A stretch of DNA of 39,507 bases from a virus. Positions 13,396 through 21,214 of the stretch are shown here, piece by piece. Each line of letters begins with the position of its first letter. Position 1 is the first letter of the stretch. The position numbers and the translations under genes were made by a program. The notes beneath the pieces were generated by a model that ran no database searches, had not been told where the DNA came from, and saw only the letters and a program-made list of their open reading frames with translations. Location of the stretch: positions 1 through 39,507 of IMG/VR virus record IMGVR_UViG_3300042889_002225, one strand, 5' to 3'.

Positions 13396-13797
13396 TTGAA
13401 GTTTGTACCTAGATGTCACTCCACGTTTTGGGACGTGCTCACCTTTGATGACGACGAGATTGAATCATTCTTTCCCAAGGATATACGTGGCCATTGCCGT
13501 CTAAAGAATGGCAATCTAGACTTCATCGATCCCAGATGCAGAATTCTGCGTCAAGACATCTATGAATGGTGTCTCGCTCAGTTCGGTCCTGAATTCTACA
13601 TGGAAAATGACCTGGATCGAATCTACTACGATATGGCTGATGTCCCGGACATTACCAAAAAGTCGAACCAAAAGCTTTTAGAGAAGAGACACTTGTATCA
13701 CCGCTGGTGTCTCACTGATCATCGCGGCATCGCCTTCACGGATGCCAAAGATGCTATGTTGTTCAAACTGATCTGGAGCGCTCGTGGAACTCCTTGA
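13396..13797 (+). CDS. FKL-family protein 28 (long, TTG start)
   Basis: A 133-residue member starting at TTG 13396, supported by a strong AAGGAGGA eight bases upstream. An acidic N-terminal extension (TFDDDEIESFFPKD) precedes the helix LRQDIYEWCLAQFG. The end is AMLFKLIWSARGTP, extended by overlap with the next gene. Confidence 0.78.
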   Translation: MKFVPRCHSTFWDVLTFDDDEIESFFPKDIRGHCRLKNGNLDFIDPRCRILRQDIYEWCLAQFGPEFYMENDLDRIYYDMADVPDITKKSNQKLLEKRHLYHRWCLTDHRGIAFTDAKDAMLFKLIWSARGTP

Positions 13798-14068
13798 CCT
13801 GGAAGATGACGCCGTGTGGTTTCTCTTGAATGAGCATGAAGCTGATCGCTTGTTGGAACCCTACGATCCCGATGATAAAGAGATGCCGGCCTGGCAGCAC
13901 GCCAACGGTCATCGATACCTCAAGGCGGAAAGCTACGAATGGCTTGTGGATAACATCGGCCGCCCCAATTGGGATTGGTTTATCAAAGTTATCATCAATG
14001 ATGTCAGAGTGGTATTCCGTGATCGTGATAAGGCCATTCTGTTCAAGATGACCTTTGGTGGTACGTGA
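13784..14068 (+). CDS. FKL-family small protein 29
   Basis: A 94-residue member; GTG 13784 overlaps gene 28 by 14 bases. Acidic N-terminus, helix LKAESYEWLVDNIG, strand VRVVFRDRDK, C-terminus AILFKMTFGGT. Confidence 0.76.
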   Translation: MELLDLEDDAVWFLLNEHEADRLLEPYDPDDKEMPAWQHANGHRYLKAESYEWLVDNIGRPNWDWFIKVIINDVRVVFRDRDKAILFKMTFGGT

Positions 14069-14313
14069 TGCCACAGATTCATTGGAACAGATATCGCGGT
14101 TCGATTCATTGCTATTTGGTGCAAGTCGAGGGTACGCCAGGCCAATACGACGCGATGGCAGACTGGTGTAGACGTAACGTAAAGTCTGATTTCCTACAAA
14201 GCTTCGGAGGTGACTACCCAGGAGTCCTACATCGATTTCGTTTCGAAGATGCCAAAGAAGCTATAATGTTCAAGCTAATCTTTGGCGGTCAGTATGGTAC
14301 CAACCGCGTCTGA
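14068..14313 (+). CDS. FKL-family small protein 30
   Basis: An 81-residue member at a GTGATG junction; ATG 14068 is chosen, GTG 14065 also possible. Strand IHCYLVQVEG, helix QYDAMADWCRRNV, strand VLHRFRFEDA, then AIMFKLIFGG with a seven-residue tail (QYGTNRV). Confidence 0.77.
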   Translation: MPQIHWNRYRGSIHCYLVQVEGTPGQYDAMADWCRRNVKSDFLQSFGGDYPGVLHRFRFEDAKEAIMFKLIFGGQYGTNRV

Positions 14314-14317
14314 TTTA

Positions 14318-14347
14318 TTGACGTAGAACTGGACAATCTCCTATATT
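14318..14347 (+). promoter_or_regulatory. Promoter overlapping a ribosome-site-occluding hairpin (clamp loader)
   Basis: TTGACG, 18 bp, TATATT. CTCCTA (14338-14343) pairs with TAGGAG (14366-14371), the Shine-Dalgarno of the next gene, and TTGGG/CCCAA pairs inside. RNA starting here (about 14354) lacks the blocking arm; read-through RNA contains it. Confidence 0.6.
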
Positions 14348-14377
14348 GGGTAATACATTCCCAACTAGGAGAAGCCC

Positions 14378-15328
14378 GTGTCGAAGACCGGACTATGGGT
14401 CGAGGACTATCGCCCCGCTACACTCGAGGGCTACGTCTTCAAGGACCCCAAATTCAAGAGCCAAATCGAGTACTGGCTCGCGAACAAGAGCGAACAAAAG
14501 ATTCCCATTCCCAACCTCCTATTGACTGGTGGACCTGGTACTGGCAAGACTACCATTGCTCGAGCGATCTTGAATGAGTTAGGCGTCGACAAGTACGACG
14601 TTCTGGAGATTAACGGCTCCAATACTGATGCAGCCGGTGTTGGTGCAATGCGGGAAACCATCAAGGGCTTCTGTTCGACGTGGCCCAACGGTGAGTACAA
14701 AATCGTCCACATTGAAGAAGCAGATTACCTTTCCCAAAGCGCTCAAGCAGTTCTACGCGCTGAAATCGAGACGCACGCTGATACGGTTCGTTTCATCCTA
14801 ACGGGCAACTACCCACACAAGATCATCCCTGCACTGCATAGCCGGTTCCAAAGCTATCACTTCGCAGATCTAGATCAAGATGCCTACGTGGGTCGCCTGG
14901 TTGAGATCCTGTCAGCTGAGAATGTGACCTTCGATGCCGATGACTTGGCCGCCTATTACAGCGCGGCCTATCCTGACTTGCGCAAAGCCATCAACCTCAT
15001 GCAGCAGAACACACAGAATGGTCTACTCGCGCCGTTGACTGAGATGACATCAAGTACGCAGGACTACCTGATAGAGAGCATCAGCTTGTTCCAGCAGAAG
15101 CGCTTCCAAGATGCGCGGCGTAAGATTGTCAGCCAAGCCCAGCCCGAGGATTATGAAGGTATCTATCGCTTCCTCTATCAGAACCTAGATTTCTTCAGTT
15201 CAACTGAAGCCGGACAGAGTGAAGCCATCGTGATCATCGCTAAGGGCCTGCGCAACCATGGCCTAGTGGCTGACGCAGAAATCAACCTGGCGGCTTGCTT
15301 GGTGGAACTTGGAATGATCACCCAATGA
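14378..15328 (+). CDS. Sliding-clamp loader ATPase subunit (T4 gp44-like)
   Basis: A 316-residue AAA+ protein starting at GTG 14378, with AGGAG six bases upstream. N-terminal WVEDYRPATLEGYVF is the clamp-loader box II pattern. Walker A GGPGTGKT is at 51-58. The Walker B reads hhHIEEAD (about 109-116), Glu replacing the usual Asp. Sensor 1 is LTGNYPHKIIPALHSR with the SRC-type arginine finger motif reduced to SRF. A helical C-terminal collar domain follows. With a gp62-like partner it would load the clamp onto primer-template. The next gene overlaps by ATGA. Confidence 0.92.
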   Translation: MSKTGLWVEDYRPATLEGYVFKDPKFKSQIEYWLANKSEQKIPIPNLLLTGGPGTGKTTIARAILNELGVDKYDVLEINGSNTDAAGVGAMRETIKGFCSTWPNGEYKIVHIEEADYLSQSAQAVLRAEIETHADTVRFILTGNYPHKIIPALHSRFQSYHFADLDQDAYVGRLVEILSAENVTFDADDLAAYYSAAYPDLRKAINLMQQNTQNGLLAPLTEMTSSTQDYLIESISLFQQKRFQDARRKIVSQAQPEDYEGIYRFLYQNLDFFSSTEAGQSEAIVIIAKGLRNHGLVADAEINLAACLVELGMITQ

Positions 15329-15807
15329 GCCACTCGTTAAAATGGGACGTTCGTTACCTTCAGCTTGCCAAACAAGTTGCGAGTTGGAGCAAAGACCCCA
15401 GTACTCAGACTGGCGCCGTGATAGTGCGGCCCGACAATAGTGTCGCGAGTATTGGCTACAATGGTTTCCCCAAAGGCATCGAGGATACCGACGAACGTCT
15501 CAATGATCGGGAGACCAAATACAGCTTTATCGTCCATTGTGAGATGAATGCCGTACTGAGCGCTCATGAAAGCGTTCGTGGAAACACTCTGTACACCTGG
15601 CCACTTCTGTCTTGTGATAGATGCGCTGTGCATATGATTCAAGCTGGTATCACCCGTGCGGTTGCCAGTACCTGTCCACCTGACAAGGCCACTCGCTGGC
15701 AACCTATCCTCGACGAGAGCCGGCGCCGCTTTGCGGAAGCCGGCATCGAAGTCGTTGAAATTCCATATGAACTCGTTGAGGAAAACAATGAAATCCTACC
15801 TGCGTAA
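15325..15807 (+). CDS. dCMP deaminase-like protein
   Basis: A 160-residue zinc deaminase starting at the ATGA overlap. Key residues: HCE at 71-73 (zinc His and catalytic Glu) and Cys97/Cys100 in SCDRC. The motif usually reads PCxxC; here Pro is replaced by Ser. The family converts dCMP to dUMP for dTTP synthesis. Neighbouring replication genes fit this role. T4 gp cd-like length. Confidence 0.88.
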   Translation: MSHSLKWDVRYLQLAKQVASWSKDPSTQTGAVIVRPDNSVASIGYNGFPKGIEDTDERLNDRETKYSFIVHCEMNAVLSAHESVRGNTLYTWPLLSCDRCAVHMIQAGITRAVASTCPPDKATRWQPILDESRRRFAEAGIEVVEIPYELVEENNEILPA

Positions 15808-16195
15808 TCGGCCGTTTATGGTCATCACTTACACTCGCCGTCCCAAGGTTGGTATCTCCACACAGGTCAAGAACTGGTCGGACAATACCGAGGATACCTG
15901 GGACGTGACTGAGAACATGGTCATCGTGGATCGGATCAGTGACAAGTTGATGGGTGAAGGCGAGGTCATCATAGATCTACTCAACAACGAGACTGTGAAG
16001 AACCGCCTAGGTTCAGTATCAGACGCCACCATTATCGACGGCTATGTGAAGCGCTATTACAACGATGTGAAGAGTGCGATGGCTGCTTGGGTTGCTAACA
16101 ACTCTGGCAACCTCGAGAAGATTCGCCAAATTGCCAAGGACCATAACATTGAGCTACCTAACGGAACGGCCGAAGCCGATACACCTTCCAGCTAA
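15788..16195 (+). CDS. Hypothetical protein
   Basis: ATG 15788 is chosen (GAGGAAA just upstream), overlapping the deaminase by 20 bases; the longer frame upstream is only its shadow. The 135-residue protein starts with strands (RNRPFMVITYTRR), then WDVTENMVIVDRISDKLM and a helical C-terminus (DDVKSAMAAWVANN, LEKIRQIAKDHNI). No family recognised. Its location suggests nucleotide or replication metabolism. Confidence 0.75.
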   Translation: MKSYLRNRPFMVITYTRRPKVGISTQVKNWSDNTEDTWDVTENMVIVDRISDKLMGEGEVIIDLLNNETVKNRLGSVSDATIIDGYVKRYYNDVKSAMAAWVANNSGNLEKIRQIAKDHNIELPNGTAEADTPSS

Positions 16196-16856
16196 GTTCA
16201 TCCTCACGGATGTGGATGACGCGCTCCTGGATTGGAGCACGCCATTCATTCAGTGGGTAAGGGACAATGCTTCTCGATTCACTCCAATCTGCGAGAACCT
16301 TCGCGATTGTGAGAATATCGAAATGTGGTTGAATTGCAACTACGCCGAGACCCGTGAGCTCATTGCCGAGTTCAATGGACACCCAGAGATCTGGCCTTAC
16401 TTCAAGCCTCTCCCTGGTGCACAAGAAGGTGTGAAGCGACTGGCTAATGCTGGTTATAAGTTCGTGGCAATCACAGCTTGTGATCAAGATGAGTGGACCC
16501 ATACCAACCGTTTTAATAACCTCCGGACGGCGTTTGGTGATGTCTTCGATACCCTACATTGCGTAGGACTGGGCGGTAGTAAGAATGAATATCTGGCCCG
16601 TTACAGGCACACATTCTGGGTCGAAGACAATTGGAGTCATGCCATCCACGGCGCTGAACTTGGCCACAAAAGTTTCTTGGTGGACTACAAACATTCTAGG
16701 CATCACGTCGATCAAAGGATCACCCGTGTATCAAACTGGAAAGACATTGCTGACCATATCTTGAACCAACCGGTGGTGGATCCGTTGTCGCATGTCAAAG
16801 ACATCCTTCGTGCTTCTGGTATTACCGAAGAAGCAATTGAGAAGGCCTCGCGCTAG
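16149..16856 (+). CDS. HAD-superfamily phosphatase-like protein
   Basis: The HAD motif I appears as ILTDVDDALLDW, too close to the upstream stop for any ATG. TTG 16149 with AAGGA eight bases upstream is the best start (235 residues), overlapping the previous gene by 47 bases. Further signs are KFVAITACDQ (motif II, Thr) and FWVEDN (motif IV, acidic pair reduced). A phosphatase or nucleotidase acting on small substrates is likely. The C-terminus is helical (ILRASGITEEAIEKAS). Confidence 0.7.
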   Translation: MSYLTERPKPIHLPAKFILTDVDDALLDWSTPFIQWVRDNASRFTPICENLRDCENIEMWLNCNYAETRELIAEFNGHPEIWPYFKPLPGAQEGVKRLANAGYKFVAITACDQDEWTHTNRFNNLRTAFGDVFDTLHCVGLGGSKNEYLARYRHTFWVEDNWSHAIHGAELGHKSFLVDYKHSRHHVDQRITRVSNWKDIADHILNQPVVDPLSHVKDILRASGITEEAIEKASR

Positions 16857-16868
16857 ACTATATCTCCT

Positions 16869-16907
16869 GACCTCTGCGACTTAACTACCAGCAAAAGTCA
16901 CAGAGGT
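16869..16907 (+). terminator. Imperfect hairpin before the phoH late promoter
   Basis: CCTCTG-C-GACTT pairs with AAGTC-A-CAGAGG across an intervening loop. No T-tract follows. It may act as a weak terminator for the upstream operon or as a processing site. Confidence 0.35.
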
Positions 16908-16912
16908 GGGTC

Positions 16913-16920
16913 TATAAATA
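16913..16920 (+). promoter_or_regulatory. T4-type late promoter of phoH
   Basis: TATAAATACCATT is nearly identical to the T4 late consensus TATAAATACTATT. It lies 45 bases before the phoH-like start. Confidence 0.8.
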
Positions 16921-16964
16921 CCATTGAGCAAGCCCAACACTCCAACCCTTGTAGGAGGCTTCCA

Positions 16965-17783
16965 GTGGCCAAACGCGCAAAGCGAGCTGAACGTCCAAAC
17001 CCTCGTGAGGACAGAAATACCCAAGGTGGCGGTCCACGCCCACCTCGCCGTAATTTCCGCGGTGGCGGTGGTGTCGGTGTACCAGGCGGAGAGAGTGGAT
17101 TCACATCCACATTTCCAACCGCACCAAAGAAGACCCGCGTAGAAATCATTCCACGCAACCTACAACAGGAAAACATGGTAGCTGCTCTCAACGATGAGAA
17201 CATCAACATTGTATTCGCTGTTGGTCCCGCAGGCTGCGGTAAGACCCTCCTAGCTACCATGCACGCCATCAAAATGCTTAAGACCGGACAGGTCGAGCGC
17301 ATTGTTATCACACGCCCTAACGTGGCAGTGGATGACAAGGACATTGGTTATCTACCAGGCGACATCTTGAAGAAGATGACACCTTGGATGATGCCTGTCC
17401 TCGACGTGTTCGCAGAATATTACACCCAAGATCAGATCCGCTACATGCTCGAAGAGAATGTCATCGAGATGGTTCCAATCGCTTTCATCCGCGGTCGTAC
17501 CTTCAAGAATGCCATCGTTCTAGTTGACGAAGCACAAGGCACCACACAGAACTCGATGATGTCGATCCTCACTCGTATCGGCGAAGGCTCGAAGATGATT
17601 GTTACTGGAGACCTTGCACAGAGCGATCGCGGCCAAGAAAACGGTCTGCGTGATTTCTTGACTCGCTTCGAAGACAGCGAACACATCGAAGTCATTCAAT
17701 TCAAGCGTGGAGACGTTGAGCGTCACCCGGTTGTTAAGGAAGTCCTAGACATTTACAAAGATCTGCCTCAGGCAGGATACTGA
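16965..17783 (+). CDS. phoH: PhoH-like ATPase
   Basis: A 272-residue protein starting at GTG 16965 with TAGGAGG upstream. A basic Gly/Pro/Arg-rich N-terminal tail (1-50) precedes the PhoH ATPase core: Walker A GPAGCGKT at 87-94, then ITRPNVAVDDKDIGYLPGD, and Walker B IVLVDEAQ at about 184-191, with MIVTGDLAQ as sensor. PhoH proteins are RNA-helicase-related ATPases common in T4-like phages; their role in phage is unsettled. The basic RG-rich tail would suit RNA binding. Confidence 0.93.
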   Translation: MAKRAKRAERPNPREDRNTQGGGPRPPRRNFRGGGGVGVPGGESGFTSTFPTAPKKTRVEIIPRNLQQENMVAALNDENINIVFAVGPAGCGKTLLATMHAIKMLKTGQVERIVITRPNVAVDDKDIGYLPGDILKKMTPWMMPVLDVFAEYYTQDQIRYMLEENVIEMVPIAFIRGRTFKNAIVLVDEAQGTTQNSMMSILTRIGEGSKMIVTGDLAQSDRGQENGLRDFLTRFEDSEHIEVIQFKRGDVERHPVVKEVLDIYKDLPQAGY

Positions 17784-17806
17784 GCGCAAGCTCGCAATCA
17801 CAAGCG

Positions 17807-17838
17807 GCCAGGGGAGAGGGTACTCCCCTGGCTTTTTG
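17807..17838 (+). terminator. Rho-independent terminator after phoH
   Basis: GCCAGGGGAG-AGGGTA-CTCCCCTGGC followed by TTTTTG. The T-tract runs into the TTGACT -35 of the next promoter. Confidence 0.93.
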
Positions 17839-17866
17839 TTGACTACCATCCAGTCTGTGCTAAACA
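17839..17866 (+). promoter_or_regulatory. Promoter for a leaderless mRNA (gene at 17873)
   Basis: TTGACT, 16 bp, TAAACA with TGC before the -10; six bases then ATG 17873. TCTGT-GCTAA-ACAGA forms a palindrome over the -10. TCCAG in the spacer is shared with 8509 and 30589. Confidence 0.7.
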
Positions 17867-17872
17867 GAGTGT

Positions 17873-18406
17873 ATGTTCAAAGAACGATGGATATTACCGA
17901 CGAAAGGGCAGATTGAATATCTGCGTCGCATCGACAATGGACATCTGACTTGGTATGTCAAAGAGAGTGAGATCGCCCAGCTTTATGGCGAGACACACGA
18001 AAATGGTGATCCCAAAGCTCTAGCCCTTATGTTGGCGGAAGAGCATGTCAAAGAACTCAAGAACAGTCGGGCCTTTGACGAGGGTCTCCTTGATATACGT
18101 CGTGTCGAAGAGGTCGCACCTGGTGAATGGTGCGTAGCTGTGTTTGCCACTGACCATCTCCTTCGTATCAAAGCCGTGTTGGAACGTGGTGTCTATTGGA
18201 ATCGCAACATGGATGGGCCGGACTTTGAACGCACAGAGAAGGAGTGGCAAGGCTATTTGACTCGTGGTAGCGTGACCGACTCGGTATTTGAAGCTGCGAG
18301 TAACAATCATGATCCTGAGCTTCGCAAGGTTCGAGCCGCGTTGGTGATGTTCAAGCTAACCGCGAGCCGATACGGCGACACCTGGAGGACCACCTATGCT
18401 GCGTGA
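17873..18406 (+). CDS. FKL-family related protein 31 (177 aa)
   Basis: A 177-residue protein whose ATG lies six bases after the -10 and has no ribosome-binding site, so it is probably leaderless. It is longer than array members. The C-terminal ALVMFKLTASRYG resembles the FKL motif but continues ten residues past it, so membership is tentative. The middle carries WCVAVFATDHLLRIKAVLERGVYWN. It overlaps the next gene by 11 bases. Confidence 0.72.
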   Translation: MFKERWILPTKGQIEYLRRIDNGHLTWYVKESEIAQLYGETHENGDPKALALMLAEEHVKELKNSRAFDEGLLDIRRVEEVAPGEWCVAVFATDHLLRIKAVLERGVYWNRNMDGPDFERTEKEWQGYLTRGSVTDSVFEAASNNHDPELRKVRAALVMFKLTASRYGDTWRTTYAA

Positions 18407-19151
18407 ACCATACATCACCTCTTCCGGTCTCCAAGGCATGAAGGGGATGGCCGATCATCTGGGTGAGGATCTAGAATCCTACAAGGAACGCCAGGGCCCT
18501 CCACCTCGTCGCCACGTAGAGAGGGACGACCATCCCAAAGCAGGTGTGAGTGTTACCTTGGGTGGCATGGAGGGTGAGATCATTGAGGGTCTATTAGCCT
18601 ATACCATGGACAAGGCGGGAAAAGATCCTGCGATCACCCAGTCTCTCAAGGATCTCTTGATGATTGCGCGTCTAAGCGCACCTGATACATTCATGGAGCC
18701 ATACTACGCGGCTCTGAACAAGCGCACAGATCGTCGACGTATGTGGGATGAAGACCACCAGAAGCGCATGAAGGATTGGACGGATAGTCAACGCCGCACG
18801 GAGGAGAACTATCACCGCACCGAGGGTGAGTTGAAGACTCGTTGGGCTAGAGTGTTGAAGAGTCTCAGGGCGGCCGTGAAGAAGGACCCAGACATCCGCA
18901 CTATGGCGCTAGTGGATCAACAGGTGTTCGCGTATCTGAATAAGAAAGGCTACGTTACTATTCGTGATCACATCATCAAGGACGTAGATGTGCGATTGGA
19001 TGAAGCTGGTAATGGCCTCATCCTAGACATTATTACGAAGATGGGTCTAATTGAGGCAGAGGTAACTGTTGACCGCTGGCAGAAGGGAGCCCTAGAATTG
19101 CTGAATTCTGGTAAGCCAAAGGTACGGATAGCGCCGCCGGTAGAGGCGTAA
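18396..19151 (+). CDS. Hypothetical helical protein
   Basis: A 251-residue protein, start supported by GGAGGA about eight bases upstream. The centre is strongly charged and helical (RTDRRRMWDEDHQKRMKDWTD and following), typical of a coiled-coil or rod. The C-terminal part (DQQVFAYLNKKGYVTIRDHII) may be a small winged-helix-like fold. No family recognised; a scaffold or structural role is possible. Confidence 0.72.
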   Translation: MLREPYITSSGLQGMKGMADHLGEDLESYKERQGPPPRRHVERDDHPKAGVSVTLGGMEGEIIEGLLAYTMDKAGKDPAITQSLKDLLMIARLSAPDTFMEPYYAALNKRTDRRRMWDEDHQKRMKDWTDSQRRTEENYHRTEGELKTRWARVLKSLRAAVKKDPDIRTMALVDQQVFAYLNKKGYVTIRDHIIKDVDVRLDEAGNGLILDIITKMGLIEAEVTVDRWQKGALELLNSGKPKVRIAPPVEA

Positions 19152-19203
19152 TACCAAAGAGCTCACGGGCCTGTTCGTCGCCTAGTAGTTCCCAGAGTCT
19201 CAT
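19033..19203 (-). CDS. Small antisense ORF with promoter and ribosome site
   Basis: A 56-residue minus-strand ORF (start MRLWELLGDEQARELFG). AGGAGAG lies six bases before its ATG and a late promoter CTAAATA lies 25 bases upstream (19228-19234). It overlaps the 3' end of the plus-strand gene by 119 bases, and the second half is low-complexity (Pro, Leu, Ser). The control signals are convincing, the coding part less so. Confidence 0.4.
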   Translation of the reverse strand: MRLWELLGDEQARELFGITPLPAALSVPLAYQNSAILGLPSASGQQLPLPQLDPSS

Positions 19204-19227
19204 GCCGCTCTCCTGTAGTTCGTTAGT

Positions 19228-19234
19228 TATTTAG
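19228..19234 (-). promoter_or_regulatory. T4-type late promoter, minus strand
   Basis: CTAAATA on the minus strand, divergent from the plus-strand late promoter five bases away (19239-19246). It would transcribe the small ORF at 19033-19203 and antisense into the gene ending at 19151. Confidence 0.45.
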
Positions 19235-19238
19235 CGGA

Positions 19239-19246
19239 TATAAATA
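19239..19246 (+). promoter_or_regulatory. T4-type late promoter
   Basis: TATAAATAC, a full match to the T4 late box, 23 bases before ATG 19269. Confidence 0.75.
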
Positions 19247-19268
19247 CAGGGAACCAGTGGAGACCCTT

Positions 19269-19832
19269 ATGCCTGTTGATAATAGCTTTTTCACAAGACT
19301 AAGAGATTCGGAAAGCCTCACGGATGTTCTCATCCAGATGGAGGACTTTCTCGATGGGCTAGATCTCTATGTGTTCAAGAATTGGATTGAGGGAGAAATT
19401 GTCGAAGGACCCGAGATCACCCGTTACTGGACCAAGATGGTTCTCAAGTATGATTATGATATGATGCCAGATCCCGATGGCGGCCTGCGACTTCTTAAAC
19501 ATGGAGCCTATGTGGGCTACCGCAAGGAGCAGGAAGAGCGCCCACGCGATATCAAAGATCCAAGCGACTACCGAGAAGACCGTCATGGTAAACCAGCCCT
19601 AGACATGGTTGATATCTGGCTAGTTGAAATTCATATCCCACGCCGCTTCATCGAGGAACTCGATGACGATGATCTAGAGCTTGCAGCCAGTGATGCTGAC
19701 ATACCGCTCGACCAGACCAGTGATGTGGGCGACATTGGCGGCGACTCTTCGCTAGATGCAGGGGAAGCTGATGCAAGTTCTGAAGGTGGGGACGAAGATC
19801 CAGTTGCCGCCGCCTTGGACAAGTTGGGGTAA
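19269..19832 (+). CDS. Probable virion-associated protein
   Basis: ATG 19269 is chosen (GGAG seven bases upstream) over GTG 19257 because of distance to the late promoter. The 187-residue product begins MPVDNSFFTRLRDSESLTDV, has a beta-rich middle with YWTKMVLKYDYDMMPDPDGG and ends in a very acidic low-complexity tail (DDDDLELAASDAD and beyond). Late expression and the following coupled gene suggest a structural role. I do not recognise a named family. Confidence 0.72.
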   Translation: MPVDNSFFTRLRDSESLTDVLIQMEDFLDGLDLYVFKNWIEGEIVEGPEITRYWTKMVLKYDYDMMPDPDGGLRLLKHGAYVGYRKEQEERPRDIKDPSDYREDRHGKPALDMVDIWLVEIHIPRRFIEELDDDDLELAASDADIPLDQTSDVGDIGGDSSLDAGEADASSEGGDEDPVAAALDKLG

Positions 19833-19836
19833 GGCT

Positions 19837-20556
19837 ATGAATCTTCTAGAAGGACTCAAGGAAGGTGACCTAGAAAATCTAGTTCTACCCTTGGTGAGTA
19901 TCGATGAATACGAGAGCAAGCTCGATGACGACAGTATCGTGATTGGTTTCTTCGTGGGAGATAAAGACCCAGCCGTTGACTTGAATCGCTTCATCCAAAA
20001 GGGTGCGGTCGATATCCTAGATACGGACGTGAGTCCTGCTCCCAATGAAGAAGGTCACTTCATGGTATTCGTGGAAATTCTACGCGATGAAGAGTTCCCT
20101 CAGAAACTTCTAGACATCGTGAGTAGCCTTACTGGCCTTACAGAGAATGAATCCTGGAAGTGCGTTGTCTATGGCGACGAGGTCCCACAACCTTTGACCT
20201 TGGAATATCTCGAAAAGAACGTCCGTCTCCTCAGCGTCGAAGACGCTCTACAGGAAAGCATCAAGGATTTCTTTCGTGAGAGTGTTCTTGATGGACTGGA
20301 CTGGGCTGATGGTAATCTGACATTTGAACGTCGTGGCCTGTCGAAGACCTACAAACTCGTAGACTTCGATACCTTTGAGAACCTCAGCGAGAATAATGCA
20401 GTGATGAGCCTACCTGTTCGTCTCGATGAGGAAAGCCAGGGCGTGCGACGGTTGCTGGAAGCCCTGTTGGGGGATCACTGGCTGGTGGAACACCTAGGAG
20501 GCTACGTCGTGCTATCCAGGTACAACGAGCCCAAGATGGCTCTTCTGAGGATATAA
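19837..20556 (+). CDS. Probable virion-associated protein
   Basis: ATG 19837 (AAGG upstream) begins five bases after the preceding stop; the longer frame is a shadow of that gene. The 239-residue protein has strands VLPLVSIDEYESKLDDDSIVI and PAPNEEGHFMVFVEIL, and is acidic throughout. It forms a unit with the gene before it and the ParB-like gene after it. No family recognised by name. Confidence 0.72.
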   Translation: MNLLEGLKEGDLENLVLPLVSIDEYESKLDDDSIVIGFFVGDKDPAVDLNRFIQKGAVDILDTDVSPAPNEEGHFMVFVEILRDEEFPQKLLDIVSSLTGLTENESWKCVVYGDEVPQPLTLEYLEKNVRLLSVEDALQESIKDFFRESVLDGLDWADGNLTFERRGLSKTYKLVDFDTFENLSENNAVMSLPVRLDEESQGVRRLLEALLGDHWLVEHLGGYVVLSRYNEPKMALLRI

Positions 20557-20558
20557 GG

Positions 20559-20966
20559 ATGCGCTGGCAAGAAATCGTAGAGTCAGAGGAAACCTGGTAC
20601 CCCGCCGAAGAAATTCTGCGGATTTACCCTGAGCTCAACCATGCACAGAACTTGTTGAAGTCTGTGAAATGGATGAGTGGTGTATCATTGGACCAATGTG
20701 AAGTTCGATTTTCGGTTGAGTCCATCGAGATCTTCCGCAAACAGATCGACGACATGATGGAGAGCTACTTCACTTATCTTAAGGATAAGTCGCGCATGAA
20801 GAAGATTCTACTTGATTTGAAGTCTGGAGCTCGTGCCCTTCCTGTGTTCGTTCAGGAAGGCGATGCCTCGCACTTTATTATTGAGGGCCAACACCGTGTG
20901 GTAGCTTTTGATCAGTTGGGTATGACCAAGGTCATGGTCGGCCACTTGCGGGTAATGCAAGGTTAG
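20559..20966 (+). CDS. ParB/sulfiredoxin-fold nuclease-like protein
   Basis: A 135-residue protein starting two bases after the previous stop. The C-terminal half, RALPVFVQEGDASHFIIEGQHRVVAFDQLGMTKVMV, matches the ParB-type domain core (xVxx..xxxIhEGqHRhxAh..lG...V). It includes the conserved GQHR, which binds CTP or nucleotide in this fold. The N-terminus is helical. A DNA-binding or nucleotide-dependent switch is plausible. It converges with minus-strand genes (4-base overlap). Confidence 0.75.
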   Translation: MRWQEIVESEETWYPAEEILRIYPELNHAQNLLKSVKWMSGVSLDQCEVRFSVESIEIFRKQIDDMMESYFTYLKDKSRMKKILLDLKSGARALPVFVQEGDASHFIIEGQHRVVAFDQLGMTKVMVGHLRVMQG

Positions 20967-21214
20967 AACTTTTGGAGTATGGCCTTCGTGGCGTGTTCTG
21001 CCACACCTAGGTCGCGGATTTGTTCCTTGAGTAATCCGCGAACCGCGTGATTCCCCTCCCACGTTCTAGAAAGTTCATCTTCCTTGCGGTCGATGTCCTT
21101 CTCTAGTTTCTCGAGCTCGTACTGAACCCGAGCGTAGGCCGCAAAGGGAGAGATCCAGACGTAGGGATCTTCAACACAGAGACGGTACTCTCTGTCGAGA
21201 TCGCTCTCTCTCAT
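20963..21214 (-). CDS. Hypothetical coiled-coil protein
   Basis: An 83-residue protein, last gene of a minus-strand operon, starting at TAATG after the upstream gene. The centre is a charged heptad-like helix (VQYELEKLEKDIDRKEDELSR). It converges with the ParB-like gene. No family recognised. Confidence 0.7.
   Translation of the reverse strand: MRESDLDREYRLCVEDPYVWISPFAAYARVQYELEKLEKDIDRKEDELSRTWEGNHAVRGLLKEQIRDLGVAEHATKAILQKF

Noticed and set aside
15656-15787. N-terminal extension of the gene starting at 15788
   Set aside because: It only reads the deaminase gene in another frame; ATG 15788 has a ribosome site.
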